Shown: positions 1-6,129 of the stretch, piece by piece
Numbering within the stretch: the stretch's first letter is position 1
Layout: the number at the start of each line of letters is the position of its first letter
Source: Candidatus Nanopelagicales bacterium
GTDB taxonomy: Bacteria > Actinomycetota > Actinomycetes > S36-B12 > UBA10799
Direction of reading: 5' to 3'
Length of the DNA: 6,618 nt
Assembly (NCBI GenBank): GCA_025455985.1
Contig: JALOLM010000361.1
Span: 1-6,618, forward strand
The notes under the pieces: generated by a model
What the model was told of the DNA's origin: nothing
Databases searched by the model: none
Seen by the model: the letters and a program-made list of their open reading frames with translations, nothing else
Made by a program: the position numbers and the translations under genes

Positions 1-1
1 G

Positions 2-1201
2 TTGGGCACGCCGCAGGCGTACAACCACTTCTCCGTCGGGTGGGCACACGCCATGGACACCCCCTACCAGTGGACCAAGCAGGTGGCCTCCCACTGGGGT
101 GGCACCCGCAACGCGACCGTCGTCCACTGGCCGGCGGGCATCAGCGAACGAGGCCAGGTCCGCCACCAGTTCCACCACGTGCTCGACATCGCCCCGACCG
201 TCCTCGACGCCGCGGGACTGCCCCACCCGGACCGGGTCCACGGCGTCGCGCAGGACCCCCTGCACGGGGTGAGCATGCGCTACTCCTTCGACGAGGGACA
301 CGCTGCCGACCGGCACACCACCCAGTACTTCGAGATCGGGGGCAACCGCGGGATCTACCACCAGGGCTGGACCGCGGTCACCAAGCACGCCACGCCGTGG
401 ATCGCGATGGCCGAACTGCCCGCGTTCACCGACGACGTGTGGGAGCTCTACGCCCCCGGCGACTGGACCCAGGCCAACGACCTCGCAGCCCAGATGCCCG
501 GGAAGCTCGCGGAGCTCCAGGAGTTGTTCCTGTCCGAGGCCCGCACGTACAACGTGCTGCCCCTCGACGACCGCCGCGTCGAACGGCTCGACGCCAAGAT
601 CGCCGGCCGCCCGGAACTGATCACAGGGCGATCCCAGATCCTCTACGGCGGGATGGGCCGACTCACCGAATCCTCCGTGATCAACCTCAAGAACGTCTCC
701 CACGCCGTGGCCGCCGACATCGACATCCCCGAGGGTGGGGCTTCGGGGGTGATCGTGTCCCAAGGAGGCGCCTTCGGCGGATGGAGTCTCTACCTGCGCG
801 CCGACGGCACCCCCGCGTACTGCTACAACCTGATGGGGATGAGGTCCACGAAGGTCGTCGGTTCCCAGCCTGTGGCACCCGGCCGGCGACGCGTCGTCAT
901 GGTCTTCGACTACGACGGCGGCGGCCCCGGACGCGGCGGCACCGTCACCCTCAAGGTCGACGGCCAGACCGTTGCCTCGGGCAGGCTCGAGGCAACCGTG
1001 CCCCTGGTCTTCTCCCTGGACGAGACCTGCGACGTCGGACACGACACCGGCTCGCCGGTCAGCGACGACTACCGCGCCGAGGACAGCACGTTCACCGGCA
1101 CCGTCGACTCCGTGCTCCTCGAGATCGCCGAAGGTGCAACCGACTTCAACCACCTCGTCGACCCGCAACTGCGCCTGTCCATGGCGCTGGCCCGCCAGTG
1201 A
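2..1201 (+). CDS. Arylsulfatase, C-terminal part (5' end outside window)
   Basis: This is the C-terminal part of a type I sulfatase (formylglycine-dependent, alkaline-phosphatase-like fold) that hydrolyses sulfate esters. The frame is open to the left edge, so the true start and the Cys/Ser-x-Pro-x-Arg formylglycine motif lie outside; the TTG at base 2 is just an internal Leu. Visible residues 22-37 (YQWTKQVASHWGGTRN) match the conserved block whose Lys contacts the sulfate in bacterial arylsulfatases. They are followed by the typical DIAPTVLDAAGLP segment (about 62-74), a YFEIGGNRGIYHQGW block (about 109-123), and WELY...VLPLDDR (about 147-190). Residues about 225-370 form a beta-rich tail (SQGGAFGGWSLY, DVGHDTGSPVSDDY) like the jelly-roll/LamG-like domain of the long AtsA-type actinobacterial sulfatases of nearly 800 residues. 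The stop is 24 bases before the flippase-like gene, suggesting an operon. The natural substrate cannot be told from sequence. Confidence 0.93.
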   Translation: MGTPQAYNHFSVGWAHAMDTPYQWTKQVASHWGGTRNATVVHWPAGISERGQVRHQFHHVLDIAPTVLDAAGLPHPDRVHGVAQDPLHGVSMRYSFDEGHAADRHTTQYFEIGGNRGIYHQGWTAVTKHATPWIAMAELPAFTDDVWELYAPGDWTQANDLAAQMPGKLAELQELFLSEARTYNVLPLDDRRVERLDAKIAGRPELITGRSQILYGGMGRLTESSVINLKNVSHAVAADIDIPEGGASGVIVSQGGAFGGWSLYLRADGTPAYCYNLMGMRSTKVVGSQPVAPGRRRVVMVFDYDGGGPGRGGTVTLKVDGQTVASGRLEATVPLVFSLDETCDVGHDTGSPVSDDYRAEDSTFTGTVDSVLLEIAEGATDFNHLVDPQLRLSMALARQ

Positions 1202-1225
1202 CGCGAGAGCGATAACAGCGCACGG

Positions 1226-2296
1226 ATGAGCGCGATGGACTCCGTCCTGCGGTTTCGCCACAGCAGCTGGTGGGTGCTGCTTGTCCGGCCGCTCCTGTTC
1301 CTCGTGGTCTCCCTGCTCGTCGCAAGACAGCTCGTCCTGCTGGTGGGCTCCGTTGACTGGCAGCAGGTTGCGACCGCGCTCGGGCGCCTGGATTGGGCGC
1401 AGGCCCCGGTGCTTCTCGCCCTGCTGCTGCTCAGGCAGGCGTTCAACTCCGTGCCCCTGCCGGTGTTCGTCCCTGGGCTGGGGTTCTGGCATGGGTTCCA
1501 AAACGACCTGACGGCAAACCTGGTGGGCACCGTGGCACCACCCCCCAGCGACATCGCCGTGCGGATCTCGATGTTCCGTTCCTGGGGCATCACTCCGGCC
1601 GATGGCATGCCGGGGGTGACGCTGAACAGTCTGGCCTTCTATGTCATCCGGTTCAGCATCCCGATTCTGGGGGTGCTGTTGCTGGTCGGTGAGGACCTCT
1701 CGGCGACGCAGGTCTGGTTGGTCGTGCTCTCGCTGGTGGTTGCCTGCGTGGTCGTGGTGGCTCTGATCCTGGTCGCCCGCGGCGAGCGCTTCGCGCGCCT
1801 GGCCGGTCGACGGGCTGCGCTCATCGCCGCCCGGTTCCGCGAGGATGTCGACGCCGACACCTGGGCTGCGGCGGTGACCGGGGCTCGGCAACGCATGTCC
1901 ACCCGCCTGGTCCGCGGGCTACCGCCCTCGCTCGCTGCGCTGGTCGCCATGATCGCCACCGACGGCGCCATCGTCTGGTTTTCCCTCAGGCTCGTGGGCG
2001 TGGAGGGCTCATTGCTGCCGACGGTGATCGTGCTGGGGAGCTTCTTCGTGGCGTACCCGCTGACCGCATTGCCCCTAGCCGGCTTCGGCGTCCTCGACGC
2101 GGCCCTGGTCGTGGCATACACCGAGACGGCCGGGCCGGCGGCAGAGCCGGAGATCGTGGCGGCGCTGGTGGTGTGGCGTGTTACCACCCTCATCGGCGCT
2201 CTCCTGCTGGGTGGGCTCACATTCGGCTGGTGGCGCTGGCGGACCCGGACGAAGGGGCTCCCCTACGCCGATGCCCCGTTGCGGGACCTCACGTGA
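1226..2296 (+). CDS. Flippase-like integral membrane protein (YbhN/UPF0104, LPG-synthase TM-domain family)
   Basis: A 356-residue polytopic membrane protein. Hydrophobic segments lie at about residues 16-39, 58-75, 131-154, 162-183, 233-255, 263-283, 285-299 and 310-335, giving roughly eight helices. Their layout matches the lysylphosphatidylglycerol synthase transmembrane / YbhN-like family, whose better-known members flip or handle lipid-linked substrates. Family-like features are the polar loop after the second helix (NLVGTVAPPPSDIAVRISMF, resembling the usual P-x-GE-x-x-R region) and PLAGFGVLDAALV near 283-295, matching the usual P-GG-x-GV-x-EA motif. No catalytic synthase domain is attached, so lysyl-lipid synthesis is not implied. 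The start is uncertain: ATG at 1226 has no strong Shine-Dalgarno, and ATG at 1235 would remove only three residues. It follows the sulfatase by 24 bases and is probably cotranscribed, hinting at a lipid- or glycan-related pair, but this is inference. Confidence 0.85.
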   Translation: MSAMDSVLRFRHSSWWVLLVRPLLFLVVSLLVARQLVLLVGSVDWQQVATALGRLDWAQAPVLLALLLLRQAFNSVPLPVFVPGLGFWHGFQNDLTANLVGTVAPPPSDIAVRISMFRSWGITPADGMPGVTLNSLAFYVIRFSIPILGVLLLVGEDLSATQVWLVVLSLVVACVVVVALILVARGERFARLAGRRAALIAARFREDVDADTWAAAVTGARQRMSTRLVRGLPPSLAALVAMIATDGAIVWFSLRLVGVEGSLLPTVIVLGSFFVAYPLTALPLAGFGVLDAALVVAYTETAGPAAEPEIVAALVVWRVTTLIGALLLGGLTFGWWRWRTRTKGLPYADAPLRDLT

Positions 2297-2352
2297 CCCG
2301 CCTCAGGCTGCCGTCGCACTGGACCCGGACGCTGCGCCTCGACGCCGATCCA

Positions 2353-2378
2353 GGCGGTCCGGGCGGTCCGCCGACCGC
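2353..2378. terminator. Possible terminator between convergent genes, with a tandem 9-mer
   Basis: The 117-base gap between the two convergent genes contains GGCGGTCCG twice in tandem (2353-2361 and 2362-2370). The second copy can pair with the following sequence as GCGGTC (2363-2368), loop CGCC, GACCGC (2373-2378). A six-pair GC stem with a four-base loop between converging stops could act as a bidirectional terminator. There is no T tract, and such stems arise easily at this GC content, so confidence is low. Confidence 0.3.
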
Positions 2379-2413
2379 GTGAGGCCGGCTACTCGTCCGG
2401 ACCCGCGCGCTTG

Positions 2414-3631
2414 TCAGGCGAATGCCCCGCCGGGCTCGATGTCGATCGTGGCGTGGTGGATGCCGTCGCGGTCGAGAATGGCGAGGTAGGGATCAGGATC
2501 GAACGACTCCGCCGAGAGGACGCCCGATCCCTGCCAGGCGCCCGAGGCGAGCAGCTCCATCGCGATGACCGCGTTGAAGCCGGTCTGCCACGCCACGGGC
2601 TGCAGCCCGAAGCGGGTCATCGTGTCCTGGGCGTCGCACATCTGGTAGCTGAAGACCTCCCGCGGCTGGCCGTCCTTGAGCCCGGTGACGTGCGTTCCGA
2701 CGATCGCCCGCCCGGTCATGTGGTCACCGAGCTTCGCAGGATCGGGCGCGAGCGCGGCTACCACGTTGCGCGGGCGGACCTGCTGGCCGTCAACGGTGAT
2801 CGGGTCGGTGCGGTCCAGGCCGATGGCGTGGAGCACCTTGAGCGCCCCGATGAACTCCTCCCCGAGCGCGTACTTGAAGGTCACCCGGCGCGCATCCAGC
2901 ACGCGCGGGATCATGGTGACGTCCTCGTGCTCGACGTGCACGCACTCGACCGGGCCGACGCCCTCCGGGAAGATGAACCGCTCGGGCTCGGAGAACGGGG
3001 GCACGGTGAAGAAGCCGCGGTCCTTCTCCCACACGACGGGCGGGTTCAGGCACTCCTCGATCATCGTCCAGACCGAGAACACCGTGGCGAACGGGACGCC
3101 CTCGATGCGCAGGTCCCCGCCGTTGATGTCGTGGACCTCGTCGAACAGGTGCTTGGACGCGTGGGCCGCGAACACCTGAGCCAGTCCGGGGCTGATCCCC
3201 TGCCCCACAAGTGCCAGTCGGCCGCGGTCGCGCCATGCGGCGTCCATCGCGAACTGATCGTCGCCCAGCTTGACCCCGGGAAGGGCGTAGGGGTCGGTCG
3301 GGTGCGGCGTGGACAGGCTCAGCGCCATGTCCATGTAATCCACCCCCGCGGCCAGCGCGCCCTGGAACACCGGCATCAGGAACCGCGGATCGACAGCGTT
3401 CATCACGAGGTCAACCCCGTAGGCCCGGGCCAGCGCCTCCACCGCACCCGCATCCGACGCGTCGAGCTGCTCGACCGGATGGCTCGCAGCATCGCCGATC
3501 GAGTCCGCCACCTCGCGGACACGATCGAGGTTGCGGCCCGCGAGCACCATCTGCTCCAGCCAGGGCCGACCGGCGCTCAGACGCGCGATGGCCTCTCCCA
3601 CGGTGCCGACACCGACCAGCAGGACCTTCAT
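2414..3631 (-). CDS. Saccharopine dehydrogenase-like NAD(P)-dependent oxidoreductase
   Basis: A 405-residue protein of the saccharopine dehydrogenase-like family. The N-terminus MKVLLVGVGTVGEAIARL carries a Rossmann GxGxxG motif at residues 7-12, with AGRN at about 31-34 typical of the second strand region. A VDLVMNAVDPRF segment (about 74-85) and the family hallmark GQGISPGLAQVFAAH follow; the rest forms the substrate/dimerisation domain. Length fits saccharopine dehydrogenase/reductase and carboxynorspermidine dehydrogenase relatives (about 400 residues). The exact substrate (saccharopine, a polyamine imine or another amino-acid adduct) cannot be assigned, and no lysine or polyamine gene is adjacent. 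I chose the ATG at 3631 because GGGGAG lies five bases upstream and the Rossmann strand starts immediately; a frame extension to 3670 adds 13 unlike residues. It stands alone on its strand, convergent with the flippase-like gene and divergent from the next membrane gene. Confidence 0.9.
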   Translation of the reverse strand: MKVLLVGVGTVGEAIARLSAGRPWLEQMVLAGRNLDRVREVADSIGDAASHPVEQLDASDAGAVEALARAYGVDLVMNAVDPRFLMPVFQGALAAGVDYMDMALSLSTPHPTDPYALPGVKLGDDQFAMDAAWRDRGRLALVGQGISPGLAQVFAAHASKHLFDEVHDINGGDLRIEGVPFATVFSVWTMIEECLNPPVVWEKDRGFFTVPPFSEPERFIFPEGVGPVECVHVEHEDVTMIPRVLDARRVTFKYALGEEFIGALKVLHAIGLDRTDPITVDGQQVRPRNVVAALAPDPAKLGDHMTGRAIVGTHVTGLKDGQPREVFSYQMCDAQDTMTRFGLQPVAWQTGFNAVIAMELLASGAWQGSGVLSAESFDPDPYLAILDRDGIHHATIDIEPGGAFA

Positions 3632-3875
3632 GACATCTCCCCATCCTTGGTCGGAACTCCTCGCCGACAATGCGGCGCCGGATGCGAATGCAGATGCCCG
3701 CGCAACCGCGGACGCGCGATCGTACCGCGGTCAGCACCCGGCCGCAGTGACAGTGCCCCCCGTCCAGTCAGGGACCTGAGCCGGGGATGTCAGGCACGGG
3801 GCGTGGCCCACCGGCAGGCTCCACCCGTGCCCACACACTGCCCGCAGGCGGGTACCCACAGGTGATACTGGGTCG
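3632..3875. promoter_or_regulatory. Divergent intergenic region with two inverted repeats
   Basis: This 244-base region separates two divergent genes and should hold both promoters. It contains GGCACGGG (3793-3800) and its complement CCCGTGCC (3824-3831) around a 23-base spacer. A near-palindrome, CCCGC-AG-GCGGG, sits at 3841-3852 just upstream of the membrane-protein start. GATACT at 3864-3869 resembles an actinobacterial -10 box; used as such it would give an almost leaderless transcript starting near the ATG at 3876. I see no convincing -35 hexamer. The 12-base palindrome could be an operator, but this is only positional inference. Confidence 0.4.
3637..3642 (-). promoter_or_regulatory. 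Ribosome binding site of the saccharopine dehydrogenase-like gene
   Basis: On the minus strand GGGGAG ends five bases before the ATG at 3631. It is the clearest Shine-Dalgarno in the window and decides the start over the longer open frame reaching 3670. Confidence 0.75.
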
Positions 3876-4391
3876 ATGTCGGGGAAGCCAGGTCTGGGTG
3901 GCGTGCTGCAGCGCACCCGGCGTGACCCGTCACTTCGTCGCGAGTCGGACATGATGGGTTTCTACGTCTGCATCACCTTGTTCGCGGCGCTGACCCTGGG
4001 CAAGGATCGCGCCGGTCAGCCACAGGGCGAGGTCCTGGGGGTGGTCTGGGGAACCACAGTCGGATTGGCGTTGGCTCATTGGTTCGCAGTCACAGTGTCG
4101 TCGCGCATCGTGCCGGACCCTGAAGATCACCACACCCCATTGGAGGAGTTCACCTCACAGCTGGTCATGGCATTGATCGTTGCGGTCACGACCACAGTGG
4201 TCGTCATCCTCTTGCCAGCCGACGTCGAGCGCCTCGGCGCACGGTTGACCGCTGCCCTGTTCATCGGCCTGATCGTCGGGTGGGAGTCCCGCATCGGCGG
4301 AGCATCCCGGCGCCGATCCCTGGCCTACGGGGTGCTGGCAACGGTAATCGCGACCACGATCGCGACGGTGAAGTGGTTCCTCAGCTACTGA
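3876..4391 (+). CDS. Small multi-helix membrane protein of unknown function
   Basis: A 171-residue protein with four to five hydrophobic segments (about residues 26-42, 52-75, 94-114, 122-137 and 147-168). The N-terminus is short, basic and Arg-rich, and an acidic, His-containing loop (DPEDHHTPLEEF, about 81-92) separates the second and third helices. I do not recognise a named family; the EVLGVVWGTTVGLALAHWFA segment resembles uncharacterised actinobacterial membrane proteins. AGGTGA at 3860-3865 lies ten bases before the ATG and is an acceptable ribosome binding site, although GATACT in the same place could instead be a -10 box for leaderless expression. An alternative start at the MM pair (residues 26-27, base 3951 onward) would drop the basic leader. 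It appears to be a single-gene unit ending near a stem-loop. Composition and codon use match the neighbouring real genes. Confidence 0.72.
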   Translation: MSGKPGLGGVLQRTRRDPSLRRESDMMGFYVCITLFAALTLGKDRAGQPQGEVLGVVWGTTVGLALAHWFAVTVSSRIVPDPEDHHTPLEEFTSQLVMALIVAVTTTVVVILLPADVERLGARLTAALFIGLIVGWESRIGGASRRRSLAYGVLATVIATTIATVKWFLSY

Positions 4392-4420
4392 GGGCATTCC
4401 ATACTGACACCGCACATTGT

Positions 4421-4437
4421 CCGACGAGGGTCGTCGG
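4421..4437 (+). terminator. Stem-loop 29 bases after the membrane-protein stop
   Basis: CCGACGA (4421-4427), loop GGG, TCGTCGG (4431-4437) forms a perfect seven-pair stem just after the gene ending at 4391. There is no T tract, as is common for actinobacterial terminators. Position and compactness support a role in ending or stabilising that transcript. Confidence 0.5.
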
Positions 4438-4774
4438 CAGCCCGCACGACTTCGGGGACGCAGTCGCCGAGCGAGTGAGGCGGCCAGATTCGATGCCGCG
4501 TCTATCTGGGCCGAAAGGACACAAGGCGAACGCCGAGGCTGGGCACCACCAACTGGGCCGTGGACTGCCGGCCAGCAGTCAGAACCCCGCTTTGGCCATA
4601 GCGGTGTAGCGGCCACTCCCCCGGGTGGCCGGTCAGCCCACGAGCGGATAGGGAACGTCTGACGTCGGTCCAGCAAGGCTCCCCCGTACCCCGTCGGTGG
4701 TGCGTCGGATCACCGCCCTGATCGCCAGCGGATGGGTCGTCACGACGCCCAACACGGTCAACGACATCCGCAAC

Positions 4775-4991
4775 TAGCCAACGCGTAGTCCAACGGTAGT
4801 CCAAAACGCAGTCACAAACGCCCGTCGCCCACCAACGCCTCGGGCCAGCGTCGTCGCAGGTCAATCAACGTTTCCAACACCAGCCGCGTCTAGTCGTTCA
4901 CGTGGTCAATGTCCGAGCTGTATTACGATATCTGAGCAAGAAACCAAGCTCTGACCTGCGACGATAGCCAACGCAAGGGTCCGTAGTCCAA
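4775..4991. repeat. Dispersed short direct repeats TAGCCAACGC and GTAGTCCAA
   Basis: TAGCCAACGC occurs at 4775-4784 and 4965-4974. GTAGTCCAA occurs at 4785-4793, 4796-4804 and 4983-4991, so the same two words appear in the same order twice, about 190 bases apart. The pentamer CAACG is also frequent on the plus strand (4759, 4779, 4791, 4833, 4866, 4969, 5051). This could be a worn direct duplication or repeated protein-binding sites. The spacing between the words differs between copies (0 and 8 bases), so it is not a clean duplication. Confidence 0.5.
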
Positions 4992-5015
4992 ACAACAACC
5001 GAAAACCAGCACCCT

Positions 5016-5055
5016 CGTTGGGGGCTCCATCCGCACATGGATGGGGCCCCCAACG
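5016..5055. repeat. 17-bp near-perfect inverted repeat (hairpin)
   Basis: The left arm 5016-5032 (CGTTGGGGGCTCCATCC) and right arm 5039-5055 are reverse complements except for one T/G position, with a six-base loop GCACAT. One mismatch, tolerated as G-U in one transcript orientation, makes a very stable stem. It lies far from any supported gene end (625 bases after the 3876-4391 gene and 543 bases before the stop of the minus-strand gene). A terminator of an unseen transcript, the end of a mobile element or a recombination/replication-type hairpin are all open. Confidence 0.85.
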
Positions 5056-5581
5056 GCGTCCAGCGAAGCAGCCGGGATGCCCACTCCGGCGCTGCCCCGG
5101 TCCACCTCCGGAACCGTCGCTACGGCCGCTACGCCACCCACGGCGAACGCCGGGTTCGTGCTCAGTGCTGTGCGACCGCCGCGCCTTGGTGAAGCGGCCC
5201 GGTGGTCGCGTAGCGTCTCCCTGCTCCTGCTCAGCCGGCCACGTCAGAGTGCGCGGTGATGCCCACCCCCACATGCGCGATTCGCGGCGGTATGGGGCAC
5301 CTGGCTTCGCCCGCTTTGTGCCGGAGGTGACGGGGGCTGGCACCGGTGCGAGCCAACTCGGCCGGTGCCTAACTCATGCTGCGGCTCGGAGCGACGTCGT
5401 GCCCTCGCCGGGGGCGTGGCAACCACCGTCGGGTGGACGTGGGACCAGGGCGCCTGGGACATCGTCCCGGACCGCGCGGCGAGGTGCCGTCTGCCTCACT
5501 GCCGCGAGTCGCGCAGAACACAACCTGATCCTCACCGGGCCGCTGCAGCAGGTTCACGAGACACGGGACACCCCCGGCGGC

Positions 5582-5621
5582 GACGATTTCGCGACGTTTA
5601 GCCGGCCGGCAGGAAATCGTC
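5582..5621 (-). terminator. Inverted repeat straddling the stop of the small membrane gene
   Basis: GACGATTTC (5582-5590) and GAAATCGTC (5613-5621) are perfect nine-base complements around a 22-base loop. That loop holds the gene's TAA stop (5598-5600) and the palindrome GCCGGCCGGC (5601-5610). A stem at the 3' end of the minus-strand gene could act as a terminator or RNA-stability element. One arm lies within the last codons, so the repeat is also constrained by coding. Confidence 0.45.
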
Positions 5622-5957
5622 CCGCGAGGTCTGTCGCACGCGAACCACGGCCCCCAGGACGAGCCAGGCGATGGGGAAGCCGAGCGTCCACCCGGAACGC
5701 AGCAGTGCGACCGCCGGCTGGCTGACGTCGACGGCGCCCGTTCCGGACGTGCCGTCGGGCCCGCTCAGCTCGCAGGTGAACCGAGGAGGCCAGACCGATG
5801 ACGTCTGCGTGCTCGCGCCGTAGCCGCGCCCGTCGGCGACGAGGAGGCAGCGGTCCTCGAGCCCTCGGGCAATCCCGAAGCTCCCGACGCCCCAGACGAG
5901 GGCCCCCACCAGGATCCACCCCACCGCCATGAAGAGGACCCCGCCCTTTGTGCCCAT
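5598..5957 (-). CDS. Small two-helix membrane protein of unknown function
   Basis: A 119-residue protein with an N-terminal hydrophobic helix (about residues 8-31) and a second near the C-terminus (about 88-106). The helices flank a loop of some 55 residues containing two Cys (about 37 and 62, in DRCLL and FTCEL) that could form a disulfide if the loop is outside the cell. The C-terminal tail is basic then acidic (RVRQTSRDDF). I do not recognise a named family; small proteins of this build are often left hypothetical in actinobacteria. Start choice: the ATG at 5957 lies seven bases downstream of TACCGT (5965-5970 read on the minus strand), a -10-like box that would give a leaderless transcript. 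Alternatives are GTG at 5966 and ATG at 5930, the latter preceded by a G-rich stretch. It begins 46 bases after the stop of the regulator fragment on the same strand, so the two may once have shared an operon. Confidence 0.65.
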   Translation of the reverse strand: MGTKGGVLFMAVGWILVGALVWGVGSFGIARGLEDRCLLVADGRGYGASTQTSSVWPPRFTCELSGPDGTSGTGAVDVSQPAVALLRSGWTLGFPIAWLVLGAVVRVRQTSRDDFLPAG

Positions 5958-5984
5958 GCACCGCACGGTAGGCCCCGAACAAGA

Positions 5985-5994
5985 TCGGCGCCGA
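5985..5994. promoter_or_regulatory. Perfect 10-base palindrome upstream of the small membrane gene
   Basis: TCGGCGCCGA is self-complementary and lies in the 46-base gap between the regulator remnant's stop and the ATG at 5957. It could be an operator, or simply a GC-rich chance palindrome. Confidence 0.25.
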
Positions 5995-6003
5995 CGATTG
6001 CCG

Positions 6004-6126
6004 CTAGTTGGTGCTGGTCTGGAGTTGGGTGGCGGCCCAGGTGCCGAGCAGGGTCAGGGCTTGGGCGGTGGGGGAGGCCGGTTCTGCGGCGTAGATGGTC
6101 AACAGCAGCCCGGGTTCGGCGTTGAG
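6004..6126 (-). pseudogene. C-terminal remnant of an XRE-family regulator with MmyB-like ligand-binding domain
   Basis: The last 40 codons before the TAG at 6004 read LNAEPGLLLTIYAAEP followed by ASPTAQALTLLGTWAAT and a short polar tail. This strongly resembles the end of actinobacterial helix-turn-helix regulators with the MmyB-like (PAS-like) C-terminal domain, which typically finish with a 'YTAEPGSPSAEALRLLASWA' type sequence. These are normally about 270-300 residues; the N-terminal HTH and most of the sensor domain are missing. Upstream of about 6126 the DNA becomes the antisense of an IS256 transposase. The minus frame stays open to 6492 through that antisense, but those residues are not regulator-like, so I treat the gene as broken. 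The family call is from memory of the motif. Confidence 0.6.
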
Positions 6127-6129
6127 GGC

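Larger units (their letters stand above)
4392..5597. other. Gene-free 1.2-kb region with inverted repeats and a low-GC patch
   Basis: No open frame here gives a recognisable or compositionally convincing protein; the longer frames are low-complexity Arg/Pro/Gly-rich translations that overlap each other on both strands. Seen directly: inverted repeats at 4421-4437, 4481-4513 (CGGCCAGAT / ATCTGGGCCG with one bulge), 4563-4580 (GACTGC / GCAGTC), 4610-4631 (CGGCCAC / GTGGCCG), 5016-5055 and 5339-5369 (GGCACCGG / CCGGTGCC). Repeated words occur at 4775-4804 and 4965-4991, and GC is about 49% at 4921-5010 against roughly 70% in the neighbouring genes. No tRNA or CRISPR pattern was seen. Decayed mobile DNA, an old gene remnant or structured RNA are all possible; none is proven. 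Confidence 0.6.

Noticed and set aside
40..1215. 391-codon plus-strand frame overlapping the sulfatase
   Set aside because: Its translation is Arg/Pro-rich and featureless, while the other frame gives clear sulfatase motifs.
1639..2220. 193-codon minus-strand frame opposite the flippase-like gene
   Set aside because: Ser/Thr/Arg-rich antisense shadow of a convincing membrane protein.
2411..3865. Long 484-codon plus-strand open frame
   Set aside because: It lies antisense to the well-supported saccharopine dehydrogenase-like gene. Its translation is Arg/His/Asp-rich with no domain, as expected from the opposite strand of a GC-rich gene.
4700..4777. Short GTG-started frame of 25 codons ending at a TAG next to the repeats
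   Set aside because: Reads plausibly (VRRITALIASGWVVTT) but is too short and unrecognised to call a gene or a named remnant.
4155..4864. Overlapping minus-strand frames opposite and after the 171-residue membrane gene
   Set aside because: No recognisable domain, no ribosome binding site, composition typical of antisense reading.
4897..4929. Promoter with TACGAT (4924-4929) in the low-GC patch
   Set aside because: TACGAT fits a -10 box, but no -35 at a good distance and no gene downstream to drive.
4775..4991. CRISPR array from the repeated GTAGTCCAA words
   Set aside because: Repeats are only 9-10 bases, spacings are irregular (about 2 and 178 bases) and there are no cas genes.
5018..5725. 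235-codon plus-strand frame across the gene-free region
   Set aside because: Low-complexity Arg/Pro/Gly/Ala translation, starts inside the 17-bp hairpin, overlaps the end of the minus-strand membrane gene and shows no motif.
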